Shown here one piece after another: positions 24,577 to 32,618 of a stretch of DNA of 64,000 bases. Position numbers and translations under genes: made by a program. Each line of letters begins with the position of its first letter. Positions within the stretch are counted from its first letter, which is position 1. The DNA is from Thiothrix phosphatis. GTDB taxonomy: Bacteria; Pseudomonadota; Gammaproteobacteria; Thiotrichales; Thiotrichaceae. A model generated the notes under the pieces. That model was not told the origin of the DNA and did not search any database. It saw only the letters and a list, made by a program, of their open reading frames with translations. The stretch lies in contig NZ_JAYMYJ010000043.1 of the NCBI RefSeq assembly GCF_035668035.1, positions 1-64,000 on the forward strand, in the 5' to 3' direction.

Positions 24577-25353
24577 CTATGGGCGCACTAGGCGGATATA
24601 GTTGTAACTGTTGCTATGCCCTTGCGCCCGGTTGCCGTCCTTGAGGGAAAAGCTCACCGCCTGCCAGTAGCCGGACGCTGCCGGGTCAGAAGTCCAGTAA
24701 CCGCGCACTGGATTGCCCAGTTGCTCCGGATCCCAAGAGGTGCTGCCCAGAGCCGAATAAATATAAGGGGCTGAAGTGCGGCTGGTGTCAACCAAACCCA
24801 GCAGTTCGCTTACCTTGGGAAGGCGCCAATCCTTGAAGCCGCACAAACCCGCTGCATTCACCGCCCGGACGTAGGAACCCGTATCGCAGCGGACCAGATT
24901 GGTGCCGGATTTCTGGCACGGATAAGACCCCAGAATACTGGCGGTGGAGGCATCGCCAGCGGGCAGGCCCTGGTAGCCATTCTGACCGTCATACCAGTTA
25001 TAACCGTAGTCCTTGTCGCGGAAATCCGGCTGCGCGCCTGCGCCTTCATCGCTTTTGACTTCCCAATACAGCTTGGTCGTCTGGTCTTGCACACAGGCCA
25101 ACCGTTCTGGCGGCGTGATCGTGGTGTCGCCGGAATCATCCATGCCAACAAAGGTCTTGGCGGCGCTGGTCGTGACATTGGTGTTGTTCACCACGGTGTT
25201 CTTGCTGGTGTCCCCACCGCCGCCGCAACCTGCCAACAAAACCGCCGTAGAAATGGCTGCGACCACCAGTCCCTGCCCGAGAAAACCTGAAGAAGAAGCG
25301 CTTGAAAATACGGCACCAGACATGGGTGCTGCCCGAACATAACCCTTTTTCAT
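24577..25353 (-). CDS. DUF1566 domain lipoprotein
   Basis: A 258-residue predicted lipoprotein. The signal peptide (about 25-42) ends in the lipobox LLAGC followed by a run of Gly. A Ser/Thr/Asn-rich linker leads to a DUF1566 domain. It is recognised by LYWEVK, FKDWRLPKVSELLGLVD and RGYWTSDPAASG, and the last part resembles C-type-lectin-like folds of surface proteins. ATG 25353 is chosen because it gives a normal signal peptide length with Lys at positions 2-3. It is convergent with the DUF924 gene, 12 bases apart. Likely a cell-surface protein of unknown ligand. Confidence 0.82.
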   Translation of the reverse strand: MKKGYVRAAPMSGAVFSSASSSGFLGQGLVVAAISTAVLLAGCGGGGDTSKNTVVNNTNVTTSAAKTFVGMDDSGDTTITPPERLACVQDQTTKLYWEVKSDEGAGAQPDFRDKDYGYNWYDGQNGYQGLPAGDASTASILGSYPCQKSGTNLVRCDTGSYVRAVNAAGLCGFKDWRLPKVSELLGLVDTSRTSAPYIYSALGSTSWDPEQLGNPVRGYWTSDPAASGYWQAVSFSLKDGNRAQGHSNSYNYIRLVRP

Positions 25354-25467
25354 ACGTGTTACCCTATAATGTTTAATAAAGGTCAACACGTATATAGCAT
25401 ATGCTGCCGCATCCATCAGGCTAACCTATCATCACCTCAACCCTCCGCAGCCTGATGACAAATAGAC

Positions 25468-26130
25468 TTAACGTTCAAGCAGATAGCCTTCCTTCATTTT
25501 TAGGAAATTCAAAAATACAGTTTCAAAATCCTCCACTACCGAAGCCTTGACCGACTCCAGCGCCAGTAACGCATCGCTCCAGGCCTGCATGCGCCCGCTC
25601 AGTTGCAGGTCAACGCCGAAATGCTTTTTCACCAATGCCAGACGCATGAACAAGGGTGCATATACACAATCCACCAGCCGGAAAACCGCGCCGGAAAAAT
25701 AGGGCCCGTCTGCCGCCAGTTCGCCATCCAACCGCTGCAAACCGAGCCGCAGTGAATCATAGGCTTCGTCGAAAGCGGTTTTTTCCTTCGCCGTCAGCAT
25801 GTGGAATTGGCGCACGATCAGTTCGGAACAGAATTCAATCCAGGCCCGATGCTGGGCTTTTTGCAACGGATCGGCAGGGTGCAGGGAAGGAGGGTAAACT
25901 TCGTCCAAATATTCGAGAATAACGGCGGACTCAAACAGCGGTTTGCCATCCACCAGCAAAACCGGCACTTTGCCTAATGGGGAAATGGCGGTGAACCAGT
26001 CAGGCGGCTCCTGCAAATTGATATGGGTCAAGGTGTAACCTACACCTTTTTCATTCAGGGCAATGACGGAACGCTGTACAAAAGGGCACACTTTGAAACT
26101 GACCAGTTCCAGCTTGGCAGGTTGGGACAT
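25468..26130 (-). CDS. Glutathione S-transferase family protein
   Basis: A 220-residue protein with an N-terminal thioredoxin-fold GST domain (LVSFKVCPFVQRSVIALNEKG, then SPLGKVPVLLVDG and LFESAVILEYLDEVYP) and an all-alpha C-terminal domain. A Cys sits at the usual catalytic position (CPFV), as in omega/SspA-like classes, which use mixed disulfides with glutathione. ATG 26130 has a strong aaggag nearby. Glutathione synthase and glutaredoxin genes elsewhere in the window show that the cell makes glutathione. Substrate unknown. Confidence 0.92.
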   Translation of the reverse strand: MSQPAKLELVSFKVCPFVQRSVIALNEKGVGYTLTHINLQEPPDWFTAISPLGKVPVLLVDGKPLFESAVILEYLDEVYPPSLHPADPLQKAQHRAWIEFCSELIVRQFHMLTAKEKTAFDEAYDSLRLGLQRLDGELAADGPYFSGAVFRLVDCVYAPLFMRLALVKKHFGVDLQLSGRMQAWSDALLALESVKASVVEDFETVFLNFLKMKEGYLLER

Positions 26131-26209
26131 GATGGAAACTCCTTCGTCAACGGCAAAGGAACCACTATACACCAAGGCACAATGAAAAGGACGGGGAGGG
26201 GCTGGTCTG

Positions 26210-26237
26210 CAAAAGGAAGCCCACTGATGGGTGGGCT
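26210..26237 (-). terminator. Terminator of tRNA-Phe
   Basis: A 7-bp stem agcccac / gtgggct with a 6-base loop lies about 25 bases downstream of the tRNA on the minus strand. It is followed there by a short pyrimidine/T-rich run (tccttttg). Confidence 0.55.
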
Positions 26238-26261
26238 AAAGGGGGTAACCATGAAATTCGG

Positions 26262-26337
26262 TGGTGGCCGGGGACGGAATCGAACCGCCGACACGGGGAT
26301 TTTCAATCCCCTGCTCTACCAACTGAGCTACCCGGCC
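26262..26337 (-). tRNA. tRNA-Phe (GAA)
   Basis: A 76-base cloverleaf on the minus strand. The acceptor stem GGCCGGG/CCCGGCC, D-arm GCTC-GAGC, and anticodon stem GGGGA/TCCCC with loop TTGAAAA (anticodon GAA) are all present. The T-arm has GGTTCGATTCC, and the discriminator A is followed by an encoded CCA. A near-consensus promoter precedes it. Confidence 0.97.
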
Positions 26338-26349
26338 ACTGAGGGCGCT

Positions 26350-26378
26350 ATTACAGCGTTTTGACCGAATGTTGTCAA
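26350..26378 (-). promoter_or_regulatory. Promoter of tRNA-Phe
   Basis: On the minus strand a perfect TTGACA is followed after 17 bases by TGTAAT, ending 12 bases before the tRNA 5' end. A GC-rich discriminator (agcgccc) follows the -10 box, as is typical of stringently controlled stable-RNA promoters. Confidence 0.8.
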
Positions 26379-26499
26379 GAACTAATGTGCCAGGGATGTG
26401 AACTGGCAATTCACAGCGCCCCTAACTGCACAGACCAGCAAAAACCACTACAATCCAGCCTAATTGATACAACCCAACAGGAAAAGCGGCCCTTTACAA

Positions 26500-27633
26500 A
26501 TGGACTCCCACGGCCTGACCTTATTCATTCTCACCCTGGCGACGCTCACCGGCATTTTCCTGTTTGCCCGTTGGCTGGGGCGCTTCCTGAACCGCTTTGA
26601 ACTGCCGCCGGACACCCGCCTGCTGGTCTTGATTTCCTTCGTCGGTGTTGTCCTGGTCGCCAGCCTGAATTTCCTATGGCAACAAAGCGCCAGCCTTGCC
26701 CCTGAGCCACCGGCCAAAACCGATCAAAACGGCCAAGCGCAAAAGCCCCAGACAGAAACCGACCTTGACGCCTACGAGAGCGCCGCTTACCCCGACCTGT
26801 ACGGTTTGCGCCAGGAAATGCTCAAACAATTGGAAGAACTGCACACGTTCTTCGTCAATGTCAGGGCATGGGCAGAAGAAATGCCCGTCCAGCGACCTTT
26901 TCTGCAAAAAATCATCGATATCCGCTGGGAACGCAATCAGGCGCTGATCAAATCCTACCAGGCAATCGACCGCAGCCGCCGGGAATTCTGGCTGCATTAC
27001 CATACGGGCGAAGACCACTACGTCCGGCAAATGTTTGGCGAAGAAGCCGTGCGCCTGCAAAAGCGCATCCAAGACGCCCTGGGCGACAGCCACAAATTCC
27101 AGCTTGAGGAAGCCGACGCCATCAGCAACCAAGCGCACAGCTGTGTGGATTTGTTGAACGCCGCCAAGCTTCCCAAACCGCCCAAAGGCCGCGCCAATGC
27201 CTTCCTGCCTTATAGTGGGCAAAACCGTCAGCGGGTCATGGACATGCTGGCCCGCAAACAGGAAAACAGCATCCTGGCCAACTTGGGGCAGTTGCAGACT
27301 AGCGAAGCCCAGATTCGGGACAAACTTGCTTACATGCTGGAATACCGGAAAATCAACACCGACCTGTTGAGCGAGGTCAATGAACTGGTCCAGACCTGGA
27401 ATGGGGCGCTGGTGTATAACCAATACGCCCAATACCGCATCCTGTTCAGCGTGGAAACACTGGAAATCCTTGAACGGCTGGGCATCCCCGCAAACAACCG
27501 CAACTATTCCTGGCTACTCAACCAGCTACGCGAACTTGCGCCGAAAGTGGTGAAAGAAGCTGACGAAGAACGCAAGACGGCAGCCTACAGCTACAACCCT
27601 GACATCGACCACCAATATCGGCGGCAGCGTTAA
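26500..27633 (+). CDS. Hypothetical inner-membrane protein with coiled-coil domain
   Basis: A 377-residue protein not recognised as a named family. Two membrane helices lie near the N-terminus (about 6-23, LTLFILTLATLTGIFLFARW; about 39-57, LLVLISFVGVVLVASLNFLW). They are followed by a Gln/Pro-rich linker and a long, mostly helical domain with many Glu/Gln/Arg. No enzyme motif was seen. ATG 26500 is used; the upstream in-frame option at 26464 is TTG. The stop codon overlaps that of convergent ppx by three bases (shared TTAA). Confidence 0.7.
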   Translation: MDSHGLTLFILTLATLTGIFLFARWLGRFLNRFELPPDTRLLVLISFVGVVLVASLNFLWQQSASLAPEPPAKTDQNGQAQKPQTETDLDAYESAAYPDLYGLRQEMLKQLEELHTFFVNVRAWAEEMPVQRPFLQKIIDIRWERNQALIKSYQAIDRSRREFWLHYHTGEDHYVRQMFGEEAVRLQKRIQDALGDSHKFQLEEADAISNQAHSCVDLLNAAKLPKPPKGRANAFLPYSGQNRQRVMDMLARKQENSILANLGQLQTSEAQIRDKLAYMLEYRKINTDLLSEVNELVQTWNGALVYNQYAQYRILFSVETLEILERLGIPANNRNYSWLLNQLRELAPKVVKEADEERKTAAYSYNPDIDHQYRRQR

Positions 27634-29132
27634 AACGCCAGCTCAAACTTTACGCCCTTCAGAAAAGCCTGCTCACGCTCCAGATCCGCCAACAACAAGG
27701 GACGCTTGTTTTTCAGCCCGCTGTCCTGAAACTGCAATTCAATACGGTTTTTGCTCAACTTCATGCGTTCGATCCGTGGGGCGGCGTCCTTATGGGAGCG
27801 GTGCAGCAACACAGCCAGACGCAGCAGCACGCTCAGGTAAAGCGCATTCTGGTAATGTTCCGAATTCAGCAACTCAAACAATTTGGGCGAAATTTTCTGC
27901 CGGTGGGTGCGCACCAACACACTCAGCCACCGCTGCTCCTCCGTGGAAAACCCCGGCAAATCGGCGTTCGCCAACAGATAGCCGCCATGCTTGTGATAGC
28001 TGCTATGGGAAATGGCCAGCCCCACTTCATGCAGATCCGCCGCCCAACTCAGCAACTGATCCAGATGGCAGGGCAACTTCCAGTCGTCCCGGCAACGGTT
28101 AAACAACTTGTGCGCAGTATCCCGCACCGCTTCGGCATACTTCTGGTTGACCTGGAAACGCTGCTGCAAGGCGCGCACGGTCTTGTCGCGAATATCCTCG
28201 TGCTGATAACGCTCCAGCCGGTCATAAATCAGCCCTTCCCGCAATGCGCCGTCAGAGACGTACATCCGGTCGATTTTCAACGCCTCAAACGTGGCGATCA
28301 GAATCGCCACGCCACCCGCGAACACCGGCTTGCGCTCATCGCTCAACCCCGCCAGCTTGAGCTTGTCGACATGCCCGGCGTCAATCATCATCTCCCGCAA
28401 ACGGTACATGTGCTCCAGGGTAATGCCGTAAGGGGCCAGCCCGGTTTGCTGGATGACCCTTTTCACTGCACGGATGGAGCCGGACGCACCGGTGGCCGAT
28501 TCCCAGCCAATATCCCGGTACGACGCCTTGATCGGCCTTAACTCCAGATGCGCGGCGGTAATCGCCTTCTCCCAGCAGGACTTGCCCAACTTACCGTCTG
28601 GAAAAAAGGCGCGGCTGCTGCTGACGCAACCCATACGCAAGCTTTCCAGATGCAGGGGTTCAAAACCTTGCCCAATGATCAGCTCGGTGCTGCCGCCGCC
28701 GATGTCCATGACAAAGCGCTTGCCTTGCTGGTCTGTGGCCAGCGAATGTGCCACCCCAAGATAGATCAGGCGCGCTTCTTCACGGCCGCTGATGACGGAA
28801 ATGGGGTGCCCCAAGGCAGCTTCCGCCTGATGGAGGAATTCACGCGCATTTTTGCTCTGGCGCAGGGTATTCGTGCCCACCGCAGCAACATTTTCGGATG
28901 GAAAAGCCCGGATACGCTCACCAAACCGGCGCAGGCAATCAATCGCCCGTTGTTGCGCCTCCTTATTGAGATGCCCCTTGGCGTCCAACCCACCGCCCAA
29001 ACGCACCGCCTCATGCAGGCGATCAAGCACATTGACCTGCTCGAAGGCGTCGATTTGCACAACAATCATATGGAAACTATTGGAGCCGAGGTCGATCGCC
29101 GCCAGCTTGTACGGTGCTTGCCCGTCAGTCAT
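27630..29132 (-). CDS. ppx: Exopolyphosphatase (Ppx/GppA family)
   Basis: A 500-residue member of the Ppx/GppA phosphatases, which release orthophosphate from polyphosphate ends or convert pppGpp to ppGpp. The actin-like ATPase fold motifs are present: AAIDLGSNSFHMIV at the N-terminus and FVMDIGGGSTELIIG further on. The C-terminal half is the HD-like helical domain (LLSWAADLHEVGLAIS). Length and C-domain fit Ppx rather than the shorter Ppx1. ATG 29132 has ggggg just upstream. It is convergent with the preceding hypothetical gene. Confidence 0.92.
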   Translation of the reverse strand: MTDGQAPYKLAAIDLGSNSFHMIVVQIDAFEQVNVLDRLHEAVRLGGGLDAKGHLNKEAQQRAIDCLRRFGERIRAFPSENVAAVGTNTLRQSKNAREFLHQAEAALGHPISVISGREEARLIYLGVAHSLATDQQGKRFVMDIGGGSTELIIGQGFEPLHLESLRMGCVSSSRAFFPDGKLGKSCWEKAITAAHLELRPIKASYRDIGWESATGASGSIRAVKRVIQQTGLAPYGITLEHMYRLREMMIDAGHVDKLKLAGLSDERKPVFAGGVAILIATFEALKIDRMYVSDGALREGLIYDRLERYQHEDIRDKTVRALQQRFQVNQKYAEAVRDTAHKLFNRCRDDWKLPCHLDQLLSWAADLHEVGLAISHSSYHKHGGYLLANADLPGFSTEEQRWLSVLVRTHRQKISPKLFELLNSEHYQNALYLSVLLRLAVLLHRSHKDAAPRIERMKLSKNRIELQFQDSGLKNKRPLLLADLEREQAFLKGVKFELAF

Positions 29133-29150
29133 ATTTACCCCCTGTATACC

Positions 29151-29193
29151 GTAGGCGCAGACCCACACTCTTGCGTATGGGGCAAGCTCCTAC
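29151..29193. repeat. REP-like imperfect palindrome between ppx and ridA
   Basis: The ends gtagg-gc and gc-cctac pair, and the inner arms also partly match (gaccca / tgggg). This gives a stem-loop of about 43 bases whose GTAGGAGC-TTGCCCC strand is reminiscent of Pseudomonas-type REP sequences. Only one copy is seen here. Confidence 0.4.
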
Positions 29194-29220
29194 AGGGTTT
29201 GTGGCATGTTGTTGGTAGCT

Positions 29221-29604
29221 TTACCCAAGCACCATGATGGCGTCGACTTCCACCTCAGCCCCGCGCGGGAGCGAGGCCACCCCAATGGCAGCGCGCGCAG
29301 GATACGGCTGTGCAAAGAACTCCGCCATCACCTGATTAACGGTGGAAAAATTCGCCAAATCCGTCAGGAAGACATGCACTTTCACACAATCATCCAACGA
29401 ACCGCCCGCCGCGTTGGCGACTGCGGCCAGATTGCGGAACACTTGGCGCACTTGTTCAGCAATATCGCCCTCCACCATCTGCATGGTGGCCGGAACCAGG
29501 GGAATTTGACCAGAAAGGTAGACCGTATTATCCGCCCGCACGGCTTGCGAATACGCGCCAATCGCCTGAGGGGCATCAGGCGTGGAAATGATCGTCTTGT
29601 TCAT
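29221..29604 (-). CDS. ridA: RidA family reactive enamine/imine deaminase
   Basis: A 127-residue YjgF/YER057c/UK114 protein that hydrolyses reactive 2-aminoacrylate and related enamines made by PLP enzymes. Family features are ISTPDAPQAIGAYSQAVRADN, VYLSGQIPLVP, the RNL segment followed by VKVHVFLTDLANF, and the C-terminal PARAAIGVASLPRGAEVEVDA with the active-site Arg. It follows spoT by 8 bases on the minus strand, the usual gammaproteobacterial order. Confidence 0.95.
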   Translation of the reverse strand: MNKTIISTPDAPQAIGAYSQAVRADNTVYLSGQIPLVPATMQMVEGDIAEQVRQVFRNLAAVANAAGGSLDDCVKVHVFLTDLANFSTVNQVMAEFFAQPYPARAAIGVASLPRGAEVEVDAIMVLG

Positions 29605-29612
29605 TGGGGTCC

Positions 29613-31544
29613 TTATTTCGTCAATTTGCTTGCATTCAACACATTGGGGATACGTTTTAACTGACGAATGACTTCTTGTAAATGCCCCTGATCATCCACT
29701 TGCAAAGTAAAGGTATCCAGCTTGATACGCCCTTCCCCGCTGATTTTCAGGTCAACAATATTCACATCCAACCCATCAAGGCATTTGGTGATTTGACGCA
29801 ACATGCCTTTGATGTCCCTGACCTCGACCACAACACCCACAGACATCTTCTGGCCATCAACATTGTCGCCGCGCTCCGGCATCGCGTCATGCTGCCGCAA
29901 CCAAGTGCGGATGCTGGCATAGGCCCGGCTGGTCTTGACGAAATTCAGCCACGACAACTGTGGTTTGTGCGCCTTGTTGGTCAGGATTTCAATGGTCGCC
30001 ATGGTGTTGGGCACCCGGCTGCGCAGCGGCAGCTCGCGCCCATCAACCTTCGCCCCAGTGCAATGGTGCCCGACTTCCGTATGCACCGCATAGGCGAAAT
30101 CCAGCAGCGTCGCGCCGCGCGGCAGCTCCTTGACATCCCCTTCAGGGGTATAGGCGTAGATTTCGGTCTGGAACATGTCCGCCTGCATATCGGCGTAAAA
30201 TTCATCCGGGTTTTGTGCTTGGCTGTCAAACGCCTCGACCTGTTCCAGCCATTGGTCGAAAACAGCCTGTGTGTACGCACGGGTTTCCGGCTGGCTCCAC
30301 TGCGCCGCCAAGCCGTATTGCGCAATCTGGAACATTTCGCGGGTCTGGATCTGAAAACGCACCAGTTGACCGCTCGGTGCCGTCACGGTTGTCTGCAATG
30401 CCCGAAAACCATAAGCGCGGGGAGCAGCAATGAAATCCTTGACCATGCCCATACGCGGCTTGAAGACGCCATGGATAATGCCTAAAGCCTGATAACACTC
30501 TGACAATTCACCCACCTGCACGCTGATTTCCAGCAAATCGCACTGCTGGCTGAAGTCCACTTTCTTGCGGCGGCTCTGCTCATAAACACGGAACAGATTT
30601 TTTGGCCAGATCATGACATTGCTACAGGGAATTTCCATCCGTAGCGCATCTGAAATGCTGTTGTACACCTGCAAGTGCTTGCCTTCGTTTTCCTCCAGAT
30701 ATTTTTCCAGCGCCATCTTCATGATGCGGCTGCGCCACGGGTACAGGTTCTGGAAACATAGCCATTGCAGATCCCTGCGGATTTTGTTCATCCCCAAGCG
30801 CCTGGCCAAAGCCACATAAGTGGTGGAAGTTTCCAGCGCAATCCGGCGACGTTTGTCGGGAGGGACATTTCCCAACGTTTGCATATTGTGCAGACGGTCG
30901 GCAAGCTTGACGATGACCACCCGAAAATCCTTGGTCATGGCCTGCATCATCTTCTGATAGCTGGCAATCGCCACCGCCTGTTTGGTCGGAAGATTGTCAT
31001 CGCGCTTCAGCTTGGTGACGCCATCCACCATCTGGCCCACTGCCGACCCAAAGCGCTTGCTAATTTCCTCTACCGTATGCTCGGTATCCTCCGGCACATC
31101 ATGCAGCAGGGCAGCGCAAATCGTGTCAGCATCCAGATGCAACAAGGCCAAGAAACGGGCAACTTCCAGCGGATGTGTGATATACGGCGTCTTGTCGGCA
31201 CGAAGTTGACCATCATGCGCTTCCGCCGCCAACAAGAAAGCATCGTAAACCTTGCGGCTGTCTTCTGCTAACATATAGCGCTCCACCAAACGCATTAGAT
31301 CATTGGAGCGAAAAATAGGGTGCGTGATCTTAGGAGTCAACATAGGGGACAGGGCTGGGGGTAGTTGGAAAAGGGAGGAATCCAAAGGATCCGGCGAAGT
31401 TGCAGAATCAGGGGCAACCCCTGGCACCGGCTCTTCCTGACGGGCATCGCCCACACATCCATCAACATACAGGTGTTCTGGCCACAAAGAACCTTGCCCG
31501 CGATCATTCGGAGGTGGCTCTAGGTAAAAACTGTCTTCTGACAT
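29613..31544 (-). CDS. spoT: SpoT-type (p)ppGpp hydrolase with degenerate synthetase domain
   Basis: A 643-residue RSH protein. The hydrolase HD domain looks intact: R115, H124 in YITHP, H148-D149 in LLHDVPED, and D216/N220 in LADRLHN. The synthetase domain is recognisable but altered at expected key positions. GRPKH is IWPKN (313-317), the DxxAxR strand is DLLEISV, NGYxSLHT is YGFRALQT (378-385), and the catalytic Glu of V-E-x-Q-I-R-T is Arg396. A TGS domain (EIYAYTPEGDVKELP) and a C-terminal ACT domain follow. The Pro/Asp-rich N-terminal 70 residues are an extra, probably disordered, extension, and aaggaggttaat supports this start. Expected activity: (p)ppGpp hydrolysis only. Confidence 0.9.
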   Translation of the reverse strand: MSEDSFYLEPPPNDRGQGSLWPEHLYVDGCVGDARQEEPVPGVAPDSATSPDPLDSSLFQLPPALSPMLTPKITHPIFRSNDLMRLVERYMLAEDSRKVYDAFLLAAEAHDGQLRADKTPYITHPLEVARFLALLHLDADTICAALLHDVPEDTEHTVEEISKRFGSAVGQMVDGVTKLKRDDNLPTKQAVAIASYQKMMQAMTKDFRVVIVKLADRLHNMQTLGNVPPDKRRRIALETSTTYVALARRLGMNKIRRDLQWLCFQNLYPWRSRIMKMALEKYLEENEGKHLQVYNSISDALRMEIPCSNVMIWPKNLFRVYEQSRRKKVDFSQQCDLLEISVQVGELSECYQALGIIHGVFKPRMGMVKDFIAAPRAYGFRALQTTVTAPSGQLVRFQIQTREMFQIAQYGLAAQWSQPETRAYTQAVFDQWLEQVEAFDSQAQNPDEFYADMQADMFQTEIYAYTPEGDVKELPRGATLLDFAYAVHTEVGHHCTGAKVDGRELPLRSRVPNTMATIEILTNKAHKPQLSWLNFVKTSRAYASIRTWLRQHDAMPERGDNVDGQKMSVGVVVEVRDIKGMLRQITKCLDGLDVNIVDLKISGEGRIKLDTFTLQVDDQGHLQEVIRQLKRIPNVLNASKLTK

Positions 31545-31600
31545 ATTAACCTCCTTCCGAGCGAACCAAAATCAGCGCCCCATCAAGCAACCTGCAGCAT

Positions 31601-31633
31601 AAAAACGCCCGCTGAAATTCGGCGGGCGTTTTT
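31601..31633 (-). terminator. Strong terminator between rpoZ and spoT
   Basis: A perfect 12-bp stem (aaaaacgcccgc / gcgggcgttttt) with a 9-base loop has a T-run on either strand. It sits directly after the rpoZ stop codon and before spoT. In most relatives these two genes are co-transcribed, so here spoT probably depends on read-through or a promoter in the 55 bases that follow. Confidence 0.88.
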
Positions 31634-31640
31634 ATCGGTG

Positions 31641-31859
31641 TCAATCATCCATAAAACCGGTGGAAATCACTACGGGCTTCTGGCTCAACAAGCCTTCGGC
31701 AATTTCGCGCAGCGCAATCACTGTCGGCTTGTCGCCCTCTTCATCCACCAGCGGCTGGGCACCGTGGGAGATGTCGCGGGCGCGTTTCGCAGCCTTCAGA
31801 ACCAGTTCAAAATTGTTATCCACATGCTGCAAGCAATCTTCTACTGTAATACGCGCCAT
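31641..31859 (-). CDS. rpoZ: RNA polymerase omega subunit
   Basis: A 72-residue omega subunit that aids RNA polymerase assembly and forms part of the ppGpp binding site. Features are MARITVEDCL at the N-terminus, NNFELVLKAAKRARDI and KPTVIALREIAEGL. It precedes spoT as in other gammaproteobacteria but without gmk upstream. Confidence 0.95.
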   Translation of the reverse strand: MARITVEDCLQHVDNNFELVLKAAKRARDISHGAQPLVDEEGDKPTVIALREIAEGLLSQKPVVISTGFMDD

Positions 31860-31901
31860 CGTTGTTCCGCTCTGAAAATCAATTGACTAACATTAAGCCC
31901 G

Positions 31902-31925
31902 ATTATAGTTGAGGTCAACCCTCAA
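31902..31925 (-). promoter_or_regulatory. rpoZ upstream region: -10 box and dyad
   Basis: On the minus strand a consensus TATAAT (31907-31902) follows immediately after the inverted repeat TTGAGG-GTTGA-CCTCAA (31925-31909). No good -35 box is at standard spacing. The dyad would overlap the spacer and could be an operator. Confidence 0.4.
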
Positions 31926-31928
31926 GCT

Positions 31929-32618
31929 TTAACCTAGCAAATCAGTCAGTCTAATCCCTTTTGACTCCTTTTGTATATAAGTCATTTCAGCAAGGAACAA
32001 TTCAGCGGTGGCAATGGCGTCCTGCAAGGCGTTATGCGCCCCATAACGCGGCAGGTTATAGGCTTGGCGCAGATTGCCCAAGCGGAACTGGCGGGGAATG
32101 ATGACCTGCTGAAGCTGTTCACGCTTGCGCTTTTCAATCTCCAGCGTATCCAATATCTGCAACGGCATTTTGCACCCGTACACACGCTCCATGGCGGCTT
32201 GCAGGAAGGTGCGCTCAATATGCTCGAAATGCGCGATCAGCACCTTGCCGGTCATGCGCTCCACCAGCTCATGCAGGGCGTCATGCAAATGGATGCCTTG
32301 GCTCATGCGGTCATCGGTGATCTTGTGCACGACCACCGTTTCCGGCGGCAACGTGATATTGAGCTTGATAATGCGGTGGACACAGCTCCCCATTTGCACC
32401 CGACCCTGGCGGATTTCCGTATACCCCATGCTGAGGATGGCATCTTTACGCGCATCCAGCCCAGTGGTCTCAAAGTCCAGCACCAGATACTCCAAATCCT
32501 CTACCGGCGTCTTTTTGTCCGCAAACGGGGTTTCCAGATAACGGCGGGCGACAGGGTGCCCCACTTTCGGCAGCAGGCGCTGTTTCTGCGCTTCAAGGGA
32601 AAACCAACCCCACAGCAT
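31929..32618 (-). CDS. DnaQ-like 3'-5' exonuclease
   Basis: A 229-residue DEDDh exonuclease of the Pol III epsilon family. Exo I is LVLDFETTGLD (Asp and Glu), Exo II lies in VLIAHFEHIERTFL, and Exo III is HNALQDAIATAEL (His and Asp). The length and N-terminal extension differ from the replicative epsilon subunit, and no polymerase partner is nearby. Its start overlaps the stop of the DUF294/CBS protein gene in a TGATG arrangement. This pair recurs in proteobacteria, usually near solute transporters. Confidence 0.9.
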   Translation of the reverse strand: MLWGWFSLEAQKQRLLPKVGHPVARRYLETPFADKKTPVEDLEYLVLDFETTGLDARKDAILSMGYTEIRQGRVQMGSCVHRIIKLNITLPPETVVVHKITDDRMSQGIHLHDALHELVERMTGKVLIAHFEHIERTFLQAAMERVYGCKMPLQILDTLEIEKRKREQLQQVIIPRQFRLGNLRQAYNLPRYGAHNALQDAIATAELFLAEMTYIQKESKGIRLTDLLG

